Shown here: positions 26,128 through 38,051 of the stretch, in pieces
How the letters are laid out: each line of letters starts with the position of its first letter
Position numbering within the stretch: position 1 is the first letter of the stretch
From: CALEMW01 sp035447065
GTDB lineage: Bacteria; Krumholzibacteriota; Krumholzibacteriia; LZORAL124-64-63
DNA length: 64,000 nucleotides
Reading direction: 5' to 3'
NCBI GenBank assembly: GCA_035447065.1
Contig: DAOTGJ010000001.1
Location: 62,001-126,000 of the forward strand
Made by a program: the position numbers and the translations under genes
The notes under the pieces: generated by a model
Told to the model about the DNA's origin: nothing
The model's database searches: none
The model's input: only the letters and a program-made list of their open reading frames with translations

Positions 26128-27305
26128 CCGCTGCCCCGCGCCTGGCCGCCCTCACGCTGCGGTCGCTGCTCCAGCCCCTGTGCGCCGCCCACCGCATCGA
26201 CCTCTGCGGGGTGGTGGACCTCCCGCGCCGCCTGCCCCATACCGCCGATTGGCTCAACTGGCTGCTCAAGGGCCACCACGCGGATCTGGAGTACCTGCTG
26301 CGCGACCCGCACGGCCGCGCCGATCCCAACCGCGTCCGCCCCTGGGCCCGCTCGCTCCTGGTCTTCGCCCAGCGCTATGCCAACGGCTGGTCGCCGGACG
26401 ACGCCGAGGCCCGCGGCGGCTGCGCCGAGGGCCGCCCCTGGACCGCCGGCGTCTCCCGCTACGCCCGCGGCCGCGACTACCACGACGTTCTGCGCGGCTC
26501 CATCCGCAGCATCGTCCAGAGCCTGCGCACGGAGCTGCACGCGCGAGGCGTGCTGGCCGCGGAGTCCGACCTCCAGAGCACCGACGCCGTGGACGCCGGC
26601 CCCTACCTGGAACGCGAGTACGCCTGGCTCGCCGGCCTGGGCTTCTACGGCAAGAACACCCTGCTCATCCACCCCAAGCTGGGCTCCGGCCTGTTCCTCG
26701 GCGTGGCGCTGACCAGCCTGGAGATCACCGGCGTGGCCGATGCGCCGCGGCCCCTGGTAGGCCCCGCCGCCCAGAGGCTGCCTCAGGACGGCATGACCTC
26801 CCTCTGCGGCAAGTGCACCCGCTGCCTGGACGCCTGCCCCACCGAGGCCTTCCGCGACGCGTGGGAGCTGGACGCCGGCGCCTGCCTGAGCACCTGGAGC
26901 ATCGAGTGGCGCGGCGGCGCGCCGGAGCGGCGGCGCGCCGAGCAGGGCGGCCTGCTCTTCGGCTGCGACGTGTGCCAGGCCGTATGCCCCTGGAACCACA
27001 AGGCGGCGCGCAAGCTGCTGGATCCGCCGCCGCCGGACTACGCGGAGCTGCCGGAGCACGCGGAGCTGGACCTGGCCGAACTGATCGCCCTGGACGCCGA
27101 CGCGTTCCGCGCCCGCTTCCGCCGCACCCCCCTCTGGCGCGCCCATCCCGAAGGCGTGCGCCGCAACGCCCTGATCGTGGCGGCCAACACCGGCCGCCGC
27201 GACCTGCTGCCCGCCGCCCGCCACGCGGCGGAACAGGATCCGAACCCGGAGGTCCGCGCCGTGGCGGCGTGGGCCGTCGCCCGACTCGAGGGAGGATCGC
27301 CATGA
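26124..27305 (+). CDS. queG: Epoxyqueuosine reductase
   Basis: Started at GTG 26124, which overlaps the previous stop (GTGA), the protein has 393 residues. It shows the QueG layout: an N-terminal cobalamin-binding domain with an AWLAGLGFYGKNTLLI segment, two 4Fe-4S clusters (CGKCTRCLDACPTEAF and CDVCQAVCPWN) and a C-terminal HEAT-like helix pair (HAAEQDPNPEVRAVAAWAVA). QueG reduces epoxyqueuosine in tRNA to queuosine, the last step of the pathway. queF for the same pathway lies 4 kb downstream. The longer open frame upstream overlaps the flavoprotein gene and is a shadow. Confidence 0.95.
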   Translation: MTAAPRLAALTLRSLLQPLCAAHRIDLCGVVDLPRRLPHTADWLNWLLKGHHADLEYLLRDPHGRADPNRVRPWARSLLVFAQRYANGWSPDDAEARGGCAEGRPWTAGVSRYARGRDYHDVLRGSIRSIVQSLRTELHARGVLAAESDLQSTDAVDAGPYLEREYAWLAGLGFYGKNTLLIHPKLGSGLFLGVALTSLEITGVADAPRPLVGPAAQRLPQDGMTSLCGKCTRCLDACPTEAFRDAWELDAGACLSTWSIEWRGGAPERRRAEQGGLLFGCDVCQAVCPWNHKAARKLLDPPPPDYAELPEHAELDLAELIALDADAFRARFRRTPLWRAHPEGVRRNALIVAANTGRRDLLPAARHAAEQDPNPEVRAVAAWAVARLEGGSP

Positions 27306-28303
27306 CCATCGCCCCGGCCGCCGCCTGGTGGACCGCCCTGGAAGACGACCACGTCCGCTGCGACCTCTGCCCCCTGCGCTGCCGCCTGCGCCCCGGCCGC
27401 GACGCTCCCTGCGGCACCCGCGCCAACCGCGGCGGCGCCATGACGCCGCTGGAATACGGCCGCGTGGCGGCGGTGGGCCTGGATCCCGTGGAGAAGAAGC
27501 CGCTGTACCACTTCCGACCCGGTTCGGCCGTGTTCTCCGTGGCCGCCCACGGCTGCAACCTGCACTGCGCCTTCTGCCAGAACTGGACGCTGAGCCAGGA
27601 GCGCGGGGGCCAGGCCACCGAGACCACGCCGGAGGCCGTCGTGGCCGACGCCCGCCGCCACGACACCCGCGCCCTGGCCTTCACCTACAGCGAGCCCCTG
27701 GTCTGGTTCGAGTTCCTGCGCGACACCGCCCGCCTCGCCCGCGCCGAGGGCCTGGCCGTGCTCGCCGTGACCAACGGCTTCCTGGAGCCCGGCCCCCTGG
27801 CGGAACTGGCTCCCTGGCTCGACGCCGTCAACGTGGACCTCAAGAGCATGGACGACCGCTTCTACCGCCGCGTCTGCAAGGCCCGCCTGCAGCCTGTCCT
27901 GGACGCCATCACGGCGCTCCACGCCGCCGGCGTGCACGTGGAGGTCACCAACCTGCTCATCCCGGACCACAACGACGACCCCGCCCAGGTGGACGCCCTG
28001 GCCTCATTCCTGGCCGACCTGGATCCCGGTCTGCCCCTGCACCTCTCCGCCTACCATCCGGCCTGGAAGCTGGACGCCCGCCCCACCACGGCGGACGATC
28101 TCCTGGCCGCCGCCGCGGTGGCCCGCCGCCGCCTGGACCACGTGTACCTGGGGAACGTGCGCCTGCCAGGGGAGAGCGATACGCGCTGCCCGCGCTGCGG
28201 CCACACAGTGATCTGGCGCGACGGCTACGCCGTCCGTTCCAGCATGACCGCGGCGGGCGCCTGCCTGCGCTGCGGGCGCGCCATCGGGGGCGTCTGGGAA
28301 TAG
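27302..28303 (+). CDS. amrS: AmmeMemoRadiSam-type radical SAM enzyme (AmrS/PflA-like)
   Basis: The 333-residue protein carries the radical SAM motif CNLHCAFCQNW at about residue 85. An N-terminal CDLCPLRCRLRPG cysteine segment and a C-terminal zinc-like pair (CPRCGH, CLRCGR) flank it, the arrangement of AmrS proteins. The family is named for conserved linkage with AMMECR1 and Memo proteins, neither of which lies in this window. The ATG overlaps the queG stop (ATGA). The chemistry is unknown in detail; assignment to a tRNA pathway from position alone would be speculation. Confidence 0.88.
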   Translation: MTIAPAAAWWTALEDDHVRCDLCPLRCRLRPGRDAPCGTRANRGGAMTPLEYGRVAAVGLDPVEKKPLYHFRPGSAVFSVAAHGCNLHCAFCQNWTLSQERGGQATETTPEAVVADARRHDTRALAFTYSEPLVWFEFLRDTARLARAEGLAVLAVTNGFLEPGPLAELAPWLDAVNVDLKSMDDRFYRRVCKARLQPVLDAITALHAAGVHVEVTNLLIPDHNDDPAQVDALASFLADLDPGLPLHLSAYHPAWKLDARPTTADDLLAAAAVARRRLDHVYLGNVRLPGESDTRCPRCGHTVIWRDGYAVRSSMTAAGACLRCGRAIGGVWE

Positions 28304-28395
28304 GTCCGCGCGGTCCGCGGAATCGACGGGGCGGCGGGCCTGTGCTAGGCTCTCCGCTCCGAACGCCCCACCACTCCATCCCCGGGACGCTCTCC

Positions 28396-31209
28396 GTGCG
28401 CCGCTGGCCCATCTACCTCTGCTTCCTCTGCTCCGGCGCCGCGGGCCTCATCGACGAGGTGGTGTGGATCCGCAAGGCGTCGCTGGTCTTCGGCTCCACC
28501 ACCTTCGCGGTCAGCACGGTGCTGGCCGTCTTCTTCGGCGGTCTGGCCCTGGGCAGCGAGCTGGCCGGCCGGTTCATGGACCGCGTGCGGCGGCCGCTGC
28601 GCACGTACGCCCGACTGGAGCTGCTGCTCGCGGCCCTGGCGCTGCTGAGCCTGCCCGCCTTCGGCTGGCTCGACGCGCCCTACGGCGCCCTCTACCGCGC
28701 CCTGGGCGGCGGCGAAGGCGCGGGCGATCCCGTCCTGCTCCTCCTCTCGCGCCTGCTGCTCACGGCCCTGGTGCTGCTGCCGCCGGCCACGGCCATGGGC
28801 GCCACCCTGCCGCTCTTCGTGCGGCGTTTCGTGAGCGGCGACGCCGACCTGTCCGCGCGCGTGGGCTTCCTCTACGGGTTGAACACCCTGGGCGCGGCGG
28901 CGGGCACGCTGGCGGCCGGGTTCGTGCTGCTGCCCGCGCTGGGCATGCAGGGGAGCATCGCCGTGGCGGCGGCGCTCAACGTGGTCGCCGGCGGACTGGC
29001 CCTGGGGCTGGCGCGCGGGGAGGACGCGGCGCCGGCGCCGGTCGGTCCGGCCGCCGCGACGGCCGCGCCGCTCGGAGGTCGCGCCTGGGTGGTGGCCTCG
29101 CTCTTCCTGCTCACCGGCCTCGCCGCCCTGGCCGCGGAGGTGGTCTGGACCCGCTTCCTCTCCCTGCTGGTGCGCAACTCGGTCACCACCTACACGCTGG
29201 CCCTGGCGGTGGTGCTCGTGGGCATCGTGATCGGGAGCTGGCTCGCGGCGCGGCTGTGGGACCGGCGCCTGCCCCTGGCGGCGGTCTTCGCCGGCCTGCA
29301 GGCCGGCGCGGGGCTGATCCTCCTGGGCGTCACCCATCTGCCGCCGTCGTTCTGGCAGGGGCTGGGCGAAGGCGTGGCGCCCTTCGCGCTGCTCATGCTG
29401 CCGCCGGCGGTGCTTTCGGGCGCGTCGTTTCCGCTGGCGGTCAAGCTGGCGTCGCGCGACGGCGGCGACGCGGCGCGCACCGTGGGCAGGCTGGCTGCCC
29501 TGAACACCGTGGGAGGCATCCTGGGCTCGCTGGCGGCGGGGTTCTGGCTGCTGCCGCGGCTGGGCATGGCGGTCTCGCTGCAGGCGGTGACGGGGCTCTC
29601 GGTGCTGGCGGCCGTGCTGGCGCTGCTGCTGCTGGACCGTCCCACGGGCGGCGCGGCGCGACTGCGGCGCCTGGCGGTTGCGGCGCTGGCGGCGGCGACG
29701 TGGGCGCTCCTGCCGCGGATGCTGCCGGCGAGCCTGCCCGACGACTACCTGCGAGGCTCCGGCTCCCTGCTGGCCGTTCGCGAAGGCTACGGCGCCACCT
29801 TGTCCGTGGTGCGCCGCGAAGGCGATCGCGTCCTGCTCATCGATCGCCTGTGGCAGGGCCGCGACCGCAAGAACCACCAGATCATGGCGGCCCACGTGCC
29901 GGCGCTGCTGCATCCGTCGCCGCGGCGGGTGCTGGTCATCGGCCTGGGAGTGGGGCAGACCGCCGGCCGCTTCCTGCTGCACGATCCCGAGCGCGTGGAC
30001 TGCGTGGACATCGAGCCCACGCTGTTCCCCTTCGTGCGCGAGAACTTCGCCTCGGCCTGGATGGACGATCCCCGCGTGCACGCCATCCCCGACGACGGCC
30101 GCACCTACACCGCGCACACGGACCGCACCTACGACCTGATCTCCATCGAGGTGGGCCAGGTCTTCCGTCCCGGCGTGGACGCCTTCTACACCCGCCGCTT
30201 CTACCGCGACGCCCGCGCGCGCCTGGCCCCCGGCGGACTCGCGGCCCAGTTCGTGCCGCTGCCGTTCCTGGACGAGACCATGCTGCGCCGCATCACGGCC
30301 ACCTTCCTGGAGGCCTTCCCGCAGGCGGTGCTCTGGTACAACGGCAACGAGCTGATCCTGATCGGCGCGGCCGACGGTCCCGTGACCCCGGACCCGCAGC
30401 GTCTGGCCGCCGTGACCCGCGACCCGCGCCTGCGCGCCGACCTGGCCTGGACCCACTGGGGCGGCCGCGGCGAGCACCTGAACGATCCCGCCAATCTCCT
30501 GGCCGGCCTCCTCTGCGACACCGACGGCCTGCGCCGCCTGGCCGCCGACGCCGCCCCTCTGGTGGACGACCGCCCGGACCTGGCCTACGCCAGCCGCACC
30601 ATGCGCACCGCAGCCACGCCGGAGCTGGCGCTCACGGATCTGCTGGAAGGCCTGCTCGCGCCGCTGCCGGAGATCCTGGCGCCGGACGACCTGGTGCGCG
30701 CCCGGGACCTGCGCCGCGGCAACCTGGCGGACCTGCGCGCCACCGCCGTGCTGCGCGACGTACGCGCGCGCATGGCGGCGGCGGGCTTCCAGAGCACCCT
30801 GGCCGGCGCGCAACGCGCCCTGGCCCTGCACCCGGAGAACCGGCACGCCCAGCGCATGCTGGGCGACGTGCTGAACCTGGCAGGCCGCTTCCAGGACGCC
30901 GAACCCTGGTTCCGCCGCGTGCTGGAACGCGCCCCGGACGATCCCGAGGCCCGACGCGGCCTCGCCCTCTGCCTGAGCCGCACCGGCCGCCTGGAGGAGG
31001 CCATGACCGTCCTGCGCCGCCTGCTGGCCGACAGCCCCGACGACGCCGTGGCCCACAACTACCTGGGCGCCTGCCTGGCGGACCGCGGACGCCTGCCCGA
31101 GGCCGCCGAGCATTTCCGGCGCGCCGCCGCGCTGGACCCCGCCGACCGCGGGATCCAGGACAATCTGGAACGGGTGGAAAGGGATCTGCGCCGCTACCAG
31201 GGACGGTAG
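28396..31209 (+). CDS. Membrane-fused spermidine-synthase-like protein with C-terminal TPRs
   Basis: Started at GTG 28396 the product has 937 residues. The first 420 or so form a membrane region of about 12 segments resembling two six-helix halves (both contain repeats of the GLIDEVVWIRK / ALAAEVVWTRFLSLL type). A methyltransferase-fold spermidine synthase domain follows (about 440-650: VLVIGLGVGQTAGRFLL, DCVDIEPTLF). A linker and about four TPR repeats end it (DDAVAHNYLGACLADRGRL). The fused MFS/spermidine-synthase family is widespread in such phyla; real polyamine synthesis is unproven. No strong ribosome site; an extended -10 (TGCTAGGCT) is at about 28342. The last 16 bases overlap queF head-on. 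Confidence 0.82.
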   Translation: MRRWPIYLCFLCSGAAGLIDEVVWIRKASLVFGSTTFAVSTVLAVFFGGLALGSELAGRFMDRVRRPLRTYARLELLLAALALLSLPAFGWLDAPYGALYRALGGGEGAGDPVLLLLSRLLLTALVLLPPATAMGATLPLFVRRFVSGDADLSARVGFLYGLNTLGAAAGTLAAGFVLLPALGMQGSIAVAAALNVVAGGLALGLARGEDAAPAPVGPAAATAAPLGGRAWVVASLFLLTGLAALAAEVVWTRFLSLLVRNSVTTYTLALAVVLVGIVIGSWLAARLWDRRLPLAAVFAGLQAGAGLILLGVTHLPPSFWQGLGEGVAPFALLMLPPAVLSGASFPLAVKLASRDGGDAARTVGRLAALNTVGGILGSLAAGFWLLPRLGMAVSLQAVTGLSVLAAVLALLLLDRPTGGAARLRRLAVAALAAATWALLPRMLPASLPDDYLRGSGSLLAVREGYGATLSVVRREGDRVLLIDRLWQGRDRKNHQIMAAHVPALLHPSPRRVLVIGLGVGQTAGRFLLHDPERVDCVDIEPTLFPFVRENFASAWMDDPRVHAIPDDGRTYTAHTDRTYDLISIEVGQVFRPGVDAFYTRRFYRDARARLAPGGLAAQFVPLPFLDETMLRRITATFLEAFPQAVLWYNGNELILIGAADGPVTPDPQRLAAVTRDPRLRADLAWTHWGGRGEHLNDPANLLAGLLCDTDGLRRLAADAAPLVDDRPDLAYASRTMRTAATPELALTDLLEGLLAPLPEILAPDDLVRARDLRRGNLADLRATAVLRDVRARMAAAGFQSTLAGAQRALALHPENRHAQRMLGDVLNLAGRFQDAEPWFRRVLERAPDDPEARRGLALCLSRTGRLEEAMTVLRRLLADSPDDAVAHNYLGACLADRGRLPEAAEHFRRAAALDPADRGIQDNLERVERDLRRYQGR

Positions 31210-31589
31210 CCGCCGCCCGCCTCGCCGGACCAGCCCGCGGCCCGATGGCTCACGCGCACGAAGGTGGTGATCCCCCCGCGCACGTACCATTTGGCGTCGA
31301 TCTCCAGGAACCGCGGCTCCAGGAGCCTCACGAGGTCGCCCAGGATCTCGTTGGTCACCTTCTCATGGAAGGCGCCCTGGTCGCGGAAGGTCCACAGGTA
31401 CAGCTTGAGCGACTTGAGCTCCACGCACCGCGCGTCCGGCACGTAGCGGATGCGGAAGTGCGCGAAGTCCGGCTGCCCCGTCAACGGACACAGGCAGGTG
31501 AACTCGGGGCAGTCGAACAGGATCTCGTAGTCCCGCTCCGGCGCGGGGTTCTCGAAGGCCTCCATGGCCCGAGAAGGCTGACTCGGCAT
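31194..31589 (-). CDS. queF: NADPH-dependent 7-cyano-7-deazaguanine reductase
   Basis: The 131-residue unimodular QueF shows the catalytic Cys in EFTCLCPLTGQPDFA, the QueF motif ELKSLKLYLWTFRDQGAFHE and the C-terminal GGITTFVRV. It reduces preQ0 to preQ1 in queuosine synthesis. GGGAGG lies 7 bases upstream of ATG 31589. It is transcribed opposite to queG and overlaps the 3' end of the spermidine-synthase-like gene by 16 bases. No queC, queD, queE or tgt is in the window. Confidence 0.96.
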   Translation of the reverse strand: MPSQPSRAMEAFENPAPERDYEILFDCPEFTCLCPLTGQPDFAHFRIRYVPDARCVELKSLKLYLWTFRDQGAFHEKVTNEILGDLVRLLEPRFLEIDAKWYVRGGITTFVRVSHRAAGWSGEAGGGYRPW

Positions 31590-31658
31590 CGCTTCCTCCC
31601 TGCAGAATCTCAGCGATCAAACCTACCCCCGCCCCCCGGCAAGGGCAACCATGAACGA

Positions 31659-31684
31659 GGCCCCGGGCCGAATGGCCCGGGGCC
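31659..31684. terminator. GC-rich tetraloop hairpin
   Basis: A perfect 11-base-pair stem (31659-31669 with 31674-31684) is closed by GAAT. It lies between the queF start and the stop of the leftward subtilisin gene, so it probably ends the latter's transcript. No U-run. Confidence 0.6.
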
Positions 31685-31707
31685 GACGTTCCAAGATCAC
31701 CGTCGTG

Positions 31708-31777
31708 GCGTGCGTCATGCGGCGCACGAGCGACGTTTCCGGTCAAGTTCGGCGCTCGTGCGCCGCATGACGCACGC
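31708..31777. repeat. Perfect 25-bp inverted repeat with 20-base loop
   Basis: Bases 31708-31732 are exactly complementary to 31753-31777, separated by 20 bases. It begins 6 bases past the subtilisin stop. As RNA it would form a 25-base-pair hairpin, much longer than normal terminators; with the adjacent hairpin at 31659-31684 it forms a tandem structure. I found no second copy in the window. Confidence 0.85.
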
Positions 31778-31782
31778 TCCGT

Positions 31783-34899
<3,117 letters not shown>

Positions 34900-34968
34900 G
34901 GCCGTGCCTTCCTCCCGAAGAACTGGGGCCTGGGAATCATCGAAGCGGAAAAATTGCCACACTATCAT

Positions 34969-34997
34969 ATGATATCAGAAACGGTCAGGCCCCTCAA
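34969..34997 (-). promoter_or_regulatory. Sigma-70 promoter of the beta-helix subtilisin
   Basis: On the minus strand TTGAGG (34997-34992), 17 bases, TATCAT (34974-34969), about 70 bases before the ATG at 34899. The -10 lies in a self-complementary ATATCATATGATAT context. Confidence 0.6.
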
Positions 34998-35109
34998 GCG
35001 CGGCGGGTCCGCGGGCGGGGGCCGCCGAGGCAACGCTCGCAATCCGAGCGACTTGCCGCTAGAGTCCCCGAACCCGCGCCACGGATCGGAACCCCAGGAG
35101 AGGGCGACA

Positions 35110-36210
35110 GTGAGAATCCTGTTCATCGAGCCCTACGACGGCGGCTCCCACCGCGCCTTCCGCGAGAGCCTCACCGCGCGCAGCGCCCACGCGATCACGT
35201 CGCTCACCCTGCCCGCCCGCTTCTGGAAGTGGCGCATGCGCTCGGCCGCCGTCTGGTTCGGCGACCGCATCCGCGAGGAGTCGCTCGGCGCGGACCTCAT
35301 CCTCTGCTCCGACTACCTCAACGTGGCGGACCTGCGCGGCCTGCTGCCGCCGCCCCTGGACCGCGCGCCCGTGGTCCAGTACATGCACGAGAACCAGCTC
35401 ACCTACCCGCTGTCGCCGGACGAGTCCTTCGACTACCACTTCGGCTTCACCAACATCCTGAGCTGCCTGGCCGCCGACCGCACCGTGTTCAACTCCGCCT
35501 TCCACCGCGACCTCTTCCTGGGGGCCGTGGACGGCTTCCTGGGCCGCATGCCCGAGGCCGTGCCCCGGGACGTGCGCGACCGCATCGCCGCGCGCAGCAC
35601 CGTGCTGCCGGTGGGCATCGACCGCGCCCCGCGCCCGCCCCAGGCGCCGGATCCCGTGCTCGGCCGCCGCGCCGGCCCGCCGGTCATCCTCTGGAACCAC
35701 CGCTGGGAGTTCGACAAGCGGCCGGAATGGTTCGCGTCGTCGCTGATGGATCTGGCCGACGAGGGGCTGGAGTTCCGCGTGCGCCTGCTGGGGGAGGAGC
35801 GGCAGCGGGACGAGGTCTTCGGCCCGCTGCGCGACCGTCTGGGCGACCGCGTGCTGGACTACGGCCACCGCGACGACCGCGCCGATTACGAAGCCGCCCT
35901 GGCCGCGTCGCACGTGGTGGTGAGCTGCGCGGCCCAGGAGTACTTCGGCATCAGCGTGGCCGAGGCCATCCACGCGGGCTGCCACGCGGTGCTGCCGCGG
36001 GAGCAGGTCTACCCGTCGCTCTACGGCGACCGCTGCCCCGGCGACCACTTCTACGACGGTCCCGACGGGCTCACCGCCCTCCTGCGCCGCGTGGTCCGCG
36101 GCGAGGCCGCCCACGTCTGTTCCCTGCCGGCCCGCTGCGACGCCTTCTGCTGGGAGCGCCTGGCCCCGCGCTACGACGCCCTGTTCACCGCCCTGGCGGA
36201 AGGCGTCTGA
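35110..36210 (+). CDS. QTMAN-like glycosyltransferase (tRNA-queuosine mannosyltransferase family)
   Basis: Started at GTG 35110 (AGGAG about 10 bases upstream), the 366-residue protein opens MRILFIEPYDGGSHRAF and carries VVQYMHENQLTYPLSPDESFDYHFGFTN split over residues 88-116, then FNSAFHRDLFL, LWNHRWEFDKRPEWF and the donor-site AAQEYFGISVAEAIHAGCHAVLP. These are the hallmarks of the DUF3524/GT-B family whose animal member GTDC1 (QTMAN) mannosylates queuosine in tRNA-Asp. Bacterial homologues are less studied. With queF and queG nearby, a role in glycosylating queuosine is a reasonable inference. It heads a run with a HAD hydrolase and an alpha/beta hydrolase. Confidence 0.85.
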   Translation: MRILFIEPYDGGSHRAFRESLTARSAHAITSLTLPARFWKWRMRSAAVWFGDRIREESLGADLILCSDYLNVADLRGLLPPPLDRAPVVQYMHENQLTYPLSPDESFDYHFGFTNILSCLAADRTVFNSAFHRDLFLGAVDGFLGRMPEAVPRDVRDRIAARSTVLPVGIDRAPRPPQAPDPVLGRRAGPPVILWNHRWEFDKRPEWFASSLMDLADEGLEFRVRLLGEERQRDEVFGPLRDRLGDRVLDYGHRDDRADYEAALAASHVVVSCAAQEYFGISVAEAIHAGCHAVLPREQVYPSLYGDRCPGDHFYDGPDGLTALLRRVVRGEAAHVCSLPARCDAFCWERLAPRYDALFTALAEGV

Positions 36211-36211
36211 G

Positions 36212-37030
36212 ATGGCCGCGCGCACGTACCGGGCCTACCTGGTGGACGTGGAGGGCGTGCTGGTCCGCGACAAGGCCTACGCCCCTGTGGCGGGCTCCCC
36301 GGAGTGGTTCGCCGGCCTGGCCGCCCGCGGGCTGCGGCGCGTGCTGGTCAGCAACAACACCACCCACACGCCGGCCGAGCAGGCGGCCGCGCTGGCCGCG
36401 GCCGGCTACGGCGTCACGGCGGACGACGTGGTGGGAGTCCTGGACGTGGCCGTCTCCCTCCTGCGCGGCTGGGGCAAGACCCGGCTGCTCTGGCTGGGAC
36501 ACCCCCGCCTCCGGCCGTGGTGGGAGTCCGCCGGCTTCAGCCTGGCGGACGGCGGCCCCTGCGACGCCGTGGTCCTGGGCGCCAACCCCCACCTGGACCT
36601 GGCGGACCTGGACCGCGCCCTGCCCGCCCTGCTGGACCAGGGCGCGGAGCTGGTGGCCCTGCACCGCAACCTCTTCTGGCTCGACGAGGCCGGCCGCCGC
36701 CGCCTGGGGCCCGGCTGCCATGTGGAATCCCTGGCGCCGCTGGCCCGCCGCGACCCAGTGATCGTGGGCAAGCCGCGGGAGCGGATCTACCGCGAGGCCC
36801 TGAAAAGGCTTGGCGTGGACGCCGCGGACGCTCTATTTATCTCGGATGATCCGGTGGCCGACCTGGTCACCGCCAAACGCCTGGGCATGGGCACGGCCTT
36901 CGTCCTCAGCGGCAAGCATCCCGACCACGCCGTTCTGGAGCGTCTGGACCAGGAGGACTGGCCCGACGTCATCGCCGACCGACCCTGCGACCTCGATCCG
37001 GTCGCGCCCGCCGAGCCCCCCGAGGAGTGA
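36212..37030 (+). CDS. HAD superfamily hydrolase, subfamily IIA (NagD/LHPP-like)
   Basis: The 272-residue protein has HAD motif I as DVEGVLV (residues 12-18), motif II in VSNNTTHTP, motif III Lys in VGKPRERIY and motif IV in FISDDPVADLVTAKRLGMGT, with the C2 cap of subfamily IIA between II and III. In most HAD phosphatases motif I is DxD; here the second Asp is Glu. The ATG is two bases past the previous stop, so it is co-expressed with the QTMAN-like gene. Substrate unknown: NagD-like nucleotidase or sugar phosphatase are possibilities. Confidence 0.85.
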   Translation: MAARTYRAYLVDVEGVLVRDKAYAPVAGSPEWFAGLAARGLRRVLVSNNTTHTPAEQAAALAAAGYGVTADDVVGVLDVAVSLLRGWGKTRLLWLGHPRLRPWWESAGFSLADGGPCDAVVLGANPHLDLADLDRALPALLDQGAELVALHRNLFWLDEAGRRRLGPGCHVESLAPLARRDPVIVGKPRERIYREALKRLGVDAADALFISDDPVADLVTAKRLGMGTAFVLSGKHPDHAVLERLDQEDWPDVIADRPCDLDPVAPAEPPEE

Positions 37031-37033
37031 TCC

Positions 37034-37894
37034 GTGTCCGACCGCAAGCCCGCCGCCAATCCCGACGACGCCCGCACCCAGCAGCTCTGCCTCACCGCGT
37101 GGGAGCTGGCCGCCAGCCGCGGCGACGAGACCCTGTCGCCCCAGGCCGCCGGCATCATGATGCGCGCCGAGGAGCGGCTCCAAGCGGAGCTGGAACGCCT
37201 GGACGGCGTGGACCAGGGCCAGCGCTCCCAGATCCGCGTGCGGGCCGACGCCGAGGCCGCCGTGCTGCTGATCCACGGCTCCACGGGCAACCCGGGCGAT
37301 CTGAAGGCCCTGGCGGACCACCTCTACGAGCGCGGCTTCACCATCGCCAACATCCTGCTGCCGGGGCATGGCCGTGAGACCGCCTCGCCGCCGGAGGCCC
37401 GCTGGAAGACCTGCCTGCACGAGTCGCGCCTGCGCTACGCGGCCCTGGCCCGGGCCTACCGGCAGGTGCATGTGGTGGGCTTCAGCTTCGGCGCCGCCCT
37501 GGCGCTGCACCTGGCCGTGGAGGAACGCCCCCGCTCCCTGACCCTGCTGGCGCCGGCCCTGAATCCCCGCGTGCCGTTCCAGACCCGGCTCATGCTGCTG
37601 CTGGGCCTGCACCGGCTGCCCTTCCTGCGCCGCCGCCTGGGCTGGAACCTGGAGGTCTTCGACGCCATGGAGGGCGCCAAGCCCCTGGTGTCCAAGCTGG
37701 ACCTGCCCATCTACGCGGCCCATTGCGAGGACGACCCCCGCATCGACCCCTCGTCCCTGCGCCACCTCCAGAAGCGCTCCCGCCACCGGAACTCCCGCTT
37801 CCGGCTGTTCCCCACGGGCGGGCACATGATCCTGGAGGCCCACGGCCGCGACTCCCTGCACCGGGAGATCGCCGAATTCCTCACCCGGCGCTGA
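37034..37894 (+). CDS. Alpha/beta hydrolase, carboxylesterase/lysophospholipase-like
   Basis: The 286-residue protein starts at GTG 37034, three bases past the previous stop. After about 75 helical residues the hydrolase fold begins with VLLIHGSTGNPGDL (oxyanion loop). The nucleophile elbow is GFSFGA at about residue 157, the acid lies in CEDDPRIDP, and the His in TGGHMIL. No signal peptide, so cytoplasmic. It resembles EstD/carboxylesterase-type hydrolases acting on small esters. Third gene of the run that begins with the QTMAN-like glycosyltransferase. Confidence 0.82.
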   Translation: MSDRKPAANPDDARTQQLCLTAWELAASRGDETLSPQAAGIMMRAEERLQAELERLDGVDQGQRSQIRVRADAEAAVLLIHGSTGNPGDLKALADHLYERGFTIANILLPGHGRETASPPEARWKTCLHESRLRYAALARAYRQVHVVGFSFGAALALHLAVEERPRSLTLLAPALNPRVPFQTRLMLLLGLHRLPFLRRRLGWNLEVFDAMEGAKPLVSKLDLPIYAAHCEDDPRIDPSSLRHLQKRSRHRNSRFRLFPTGGHMILEAHGRDSLHREIAEFLTRR

Positions 37895-37928
37895 CCGCGC
37901 CGCGTCCCTCGCTGCCCGCTTGCGGTTT

Positions 37929-37970
37929 GCACGCCCGCCGTGTGCCTCGCACGGCCCGAGGCGGGCGTGC
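37929..37970 (+). terminator. Long hairpin ending the glycosyltransferase-hydrolase run
   Basis: An 11-base-pair perfect stem (37929-37939 with 37960-37970) encloses a smaller GTGC/GCAC stem. It lies 35 bases past the alpha/beta hydrolase stop. Confidence 0.65.
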
Positions 37971-38051
37971 GCCATTCCATGACGTCCCATGATGTCTCGA
38001 AACACCCTGGCGGGCAGGCTTTGCGGCTGCGCCGACCCGGATTTGCACTTG

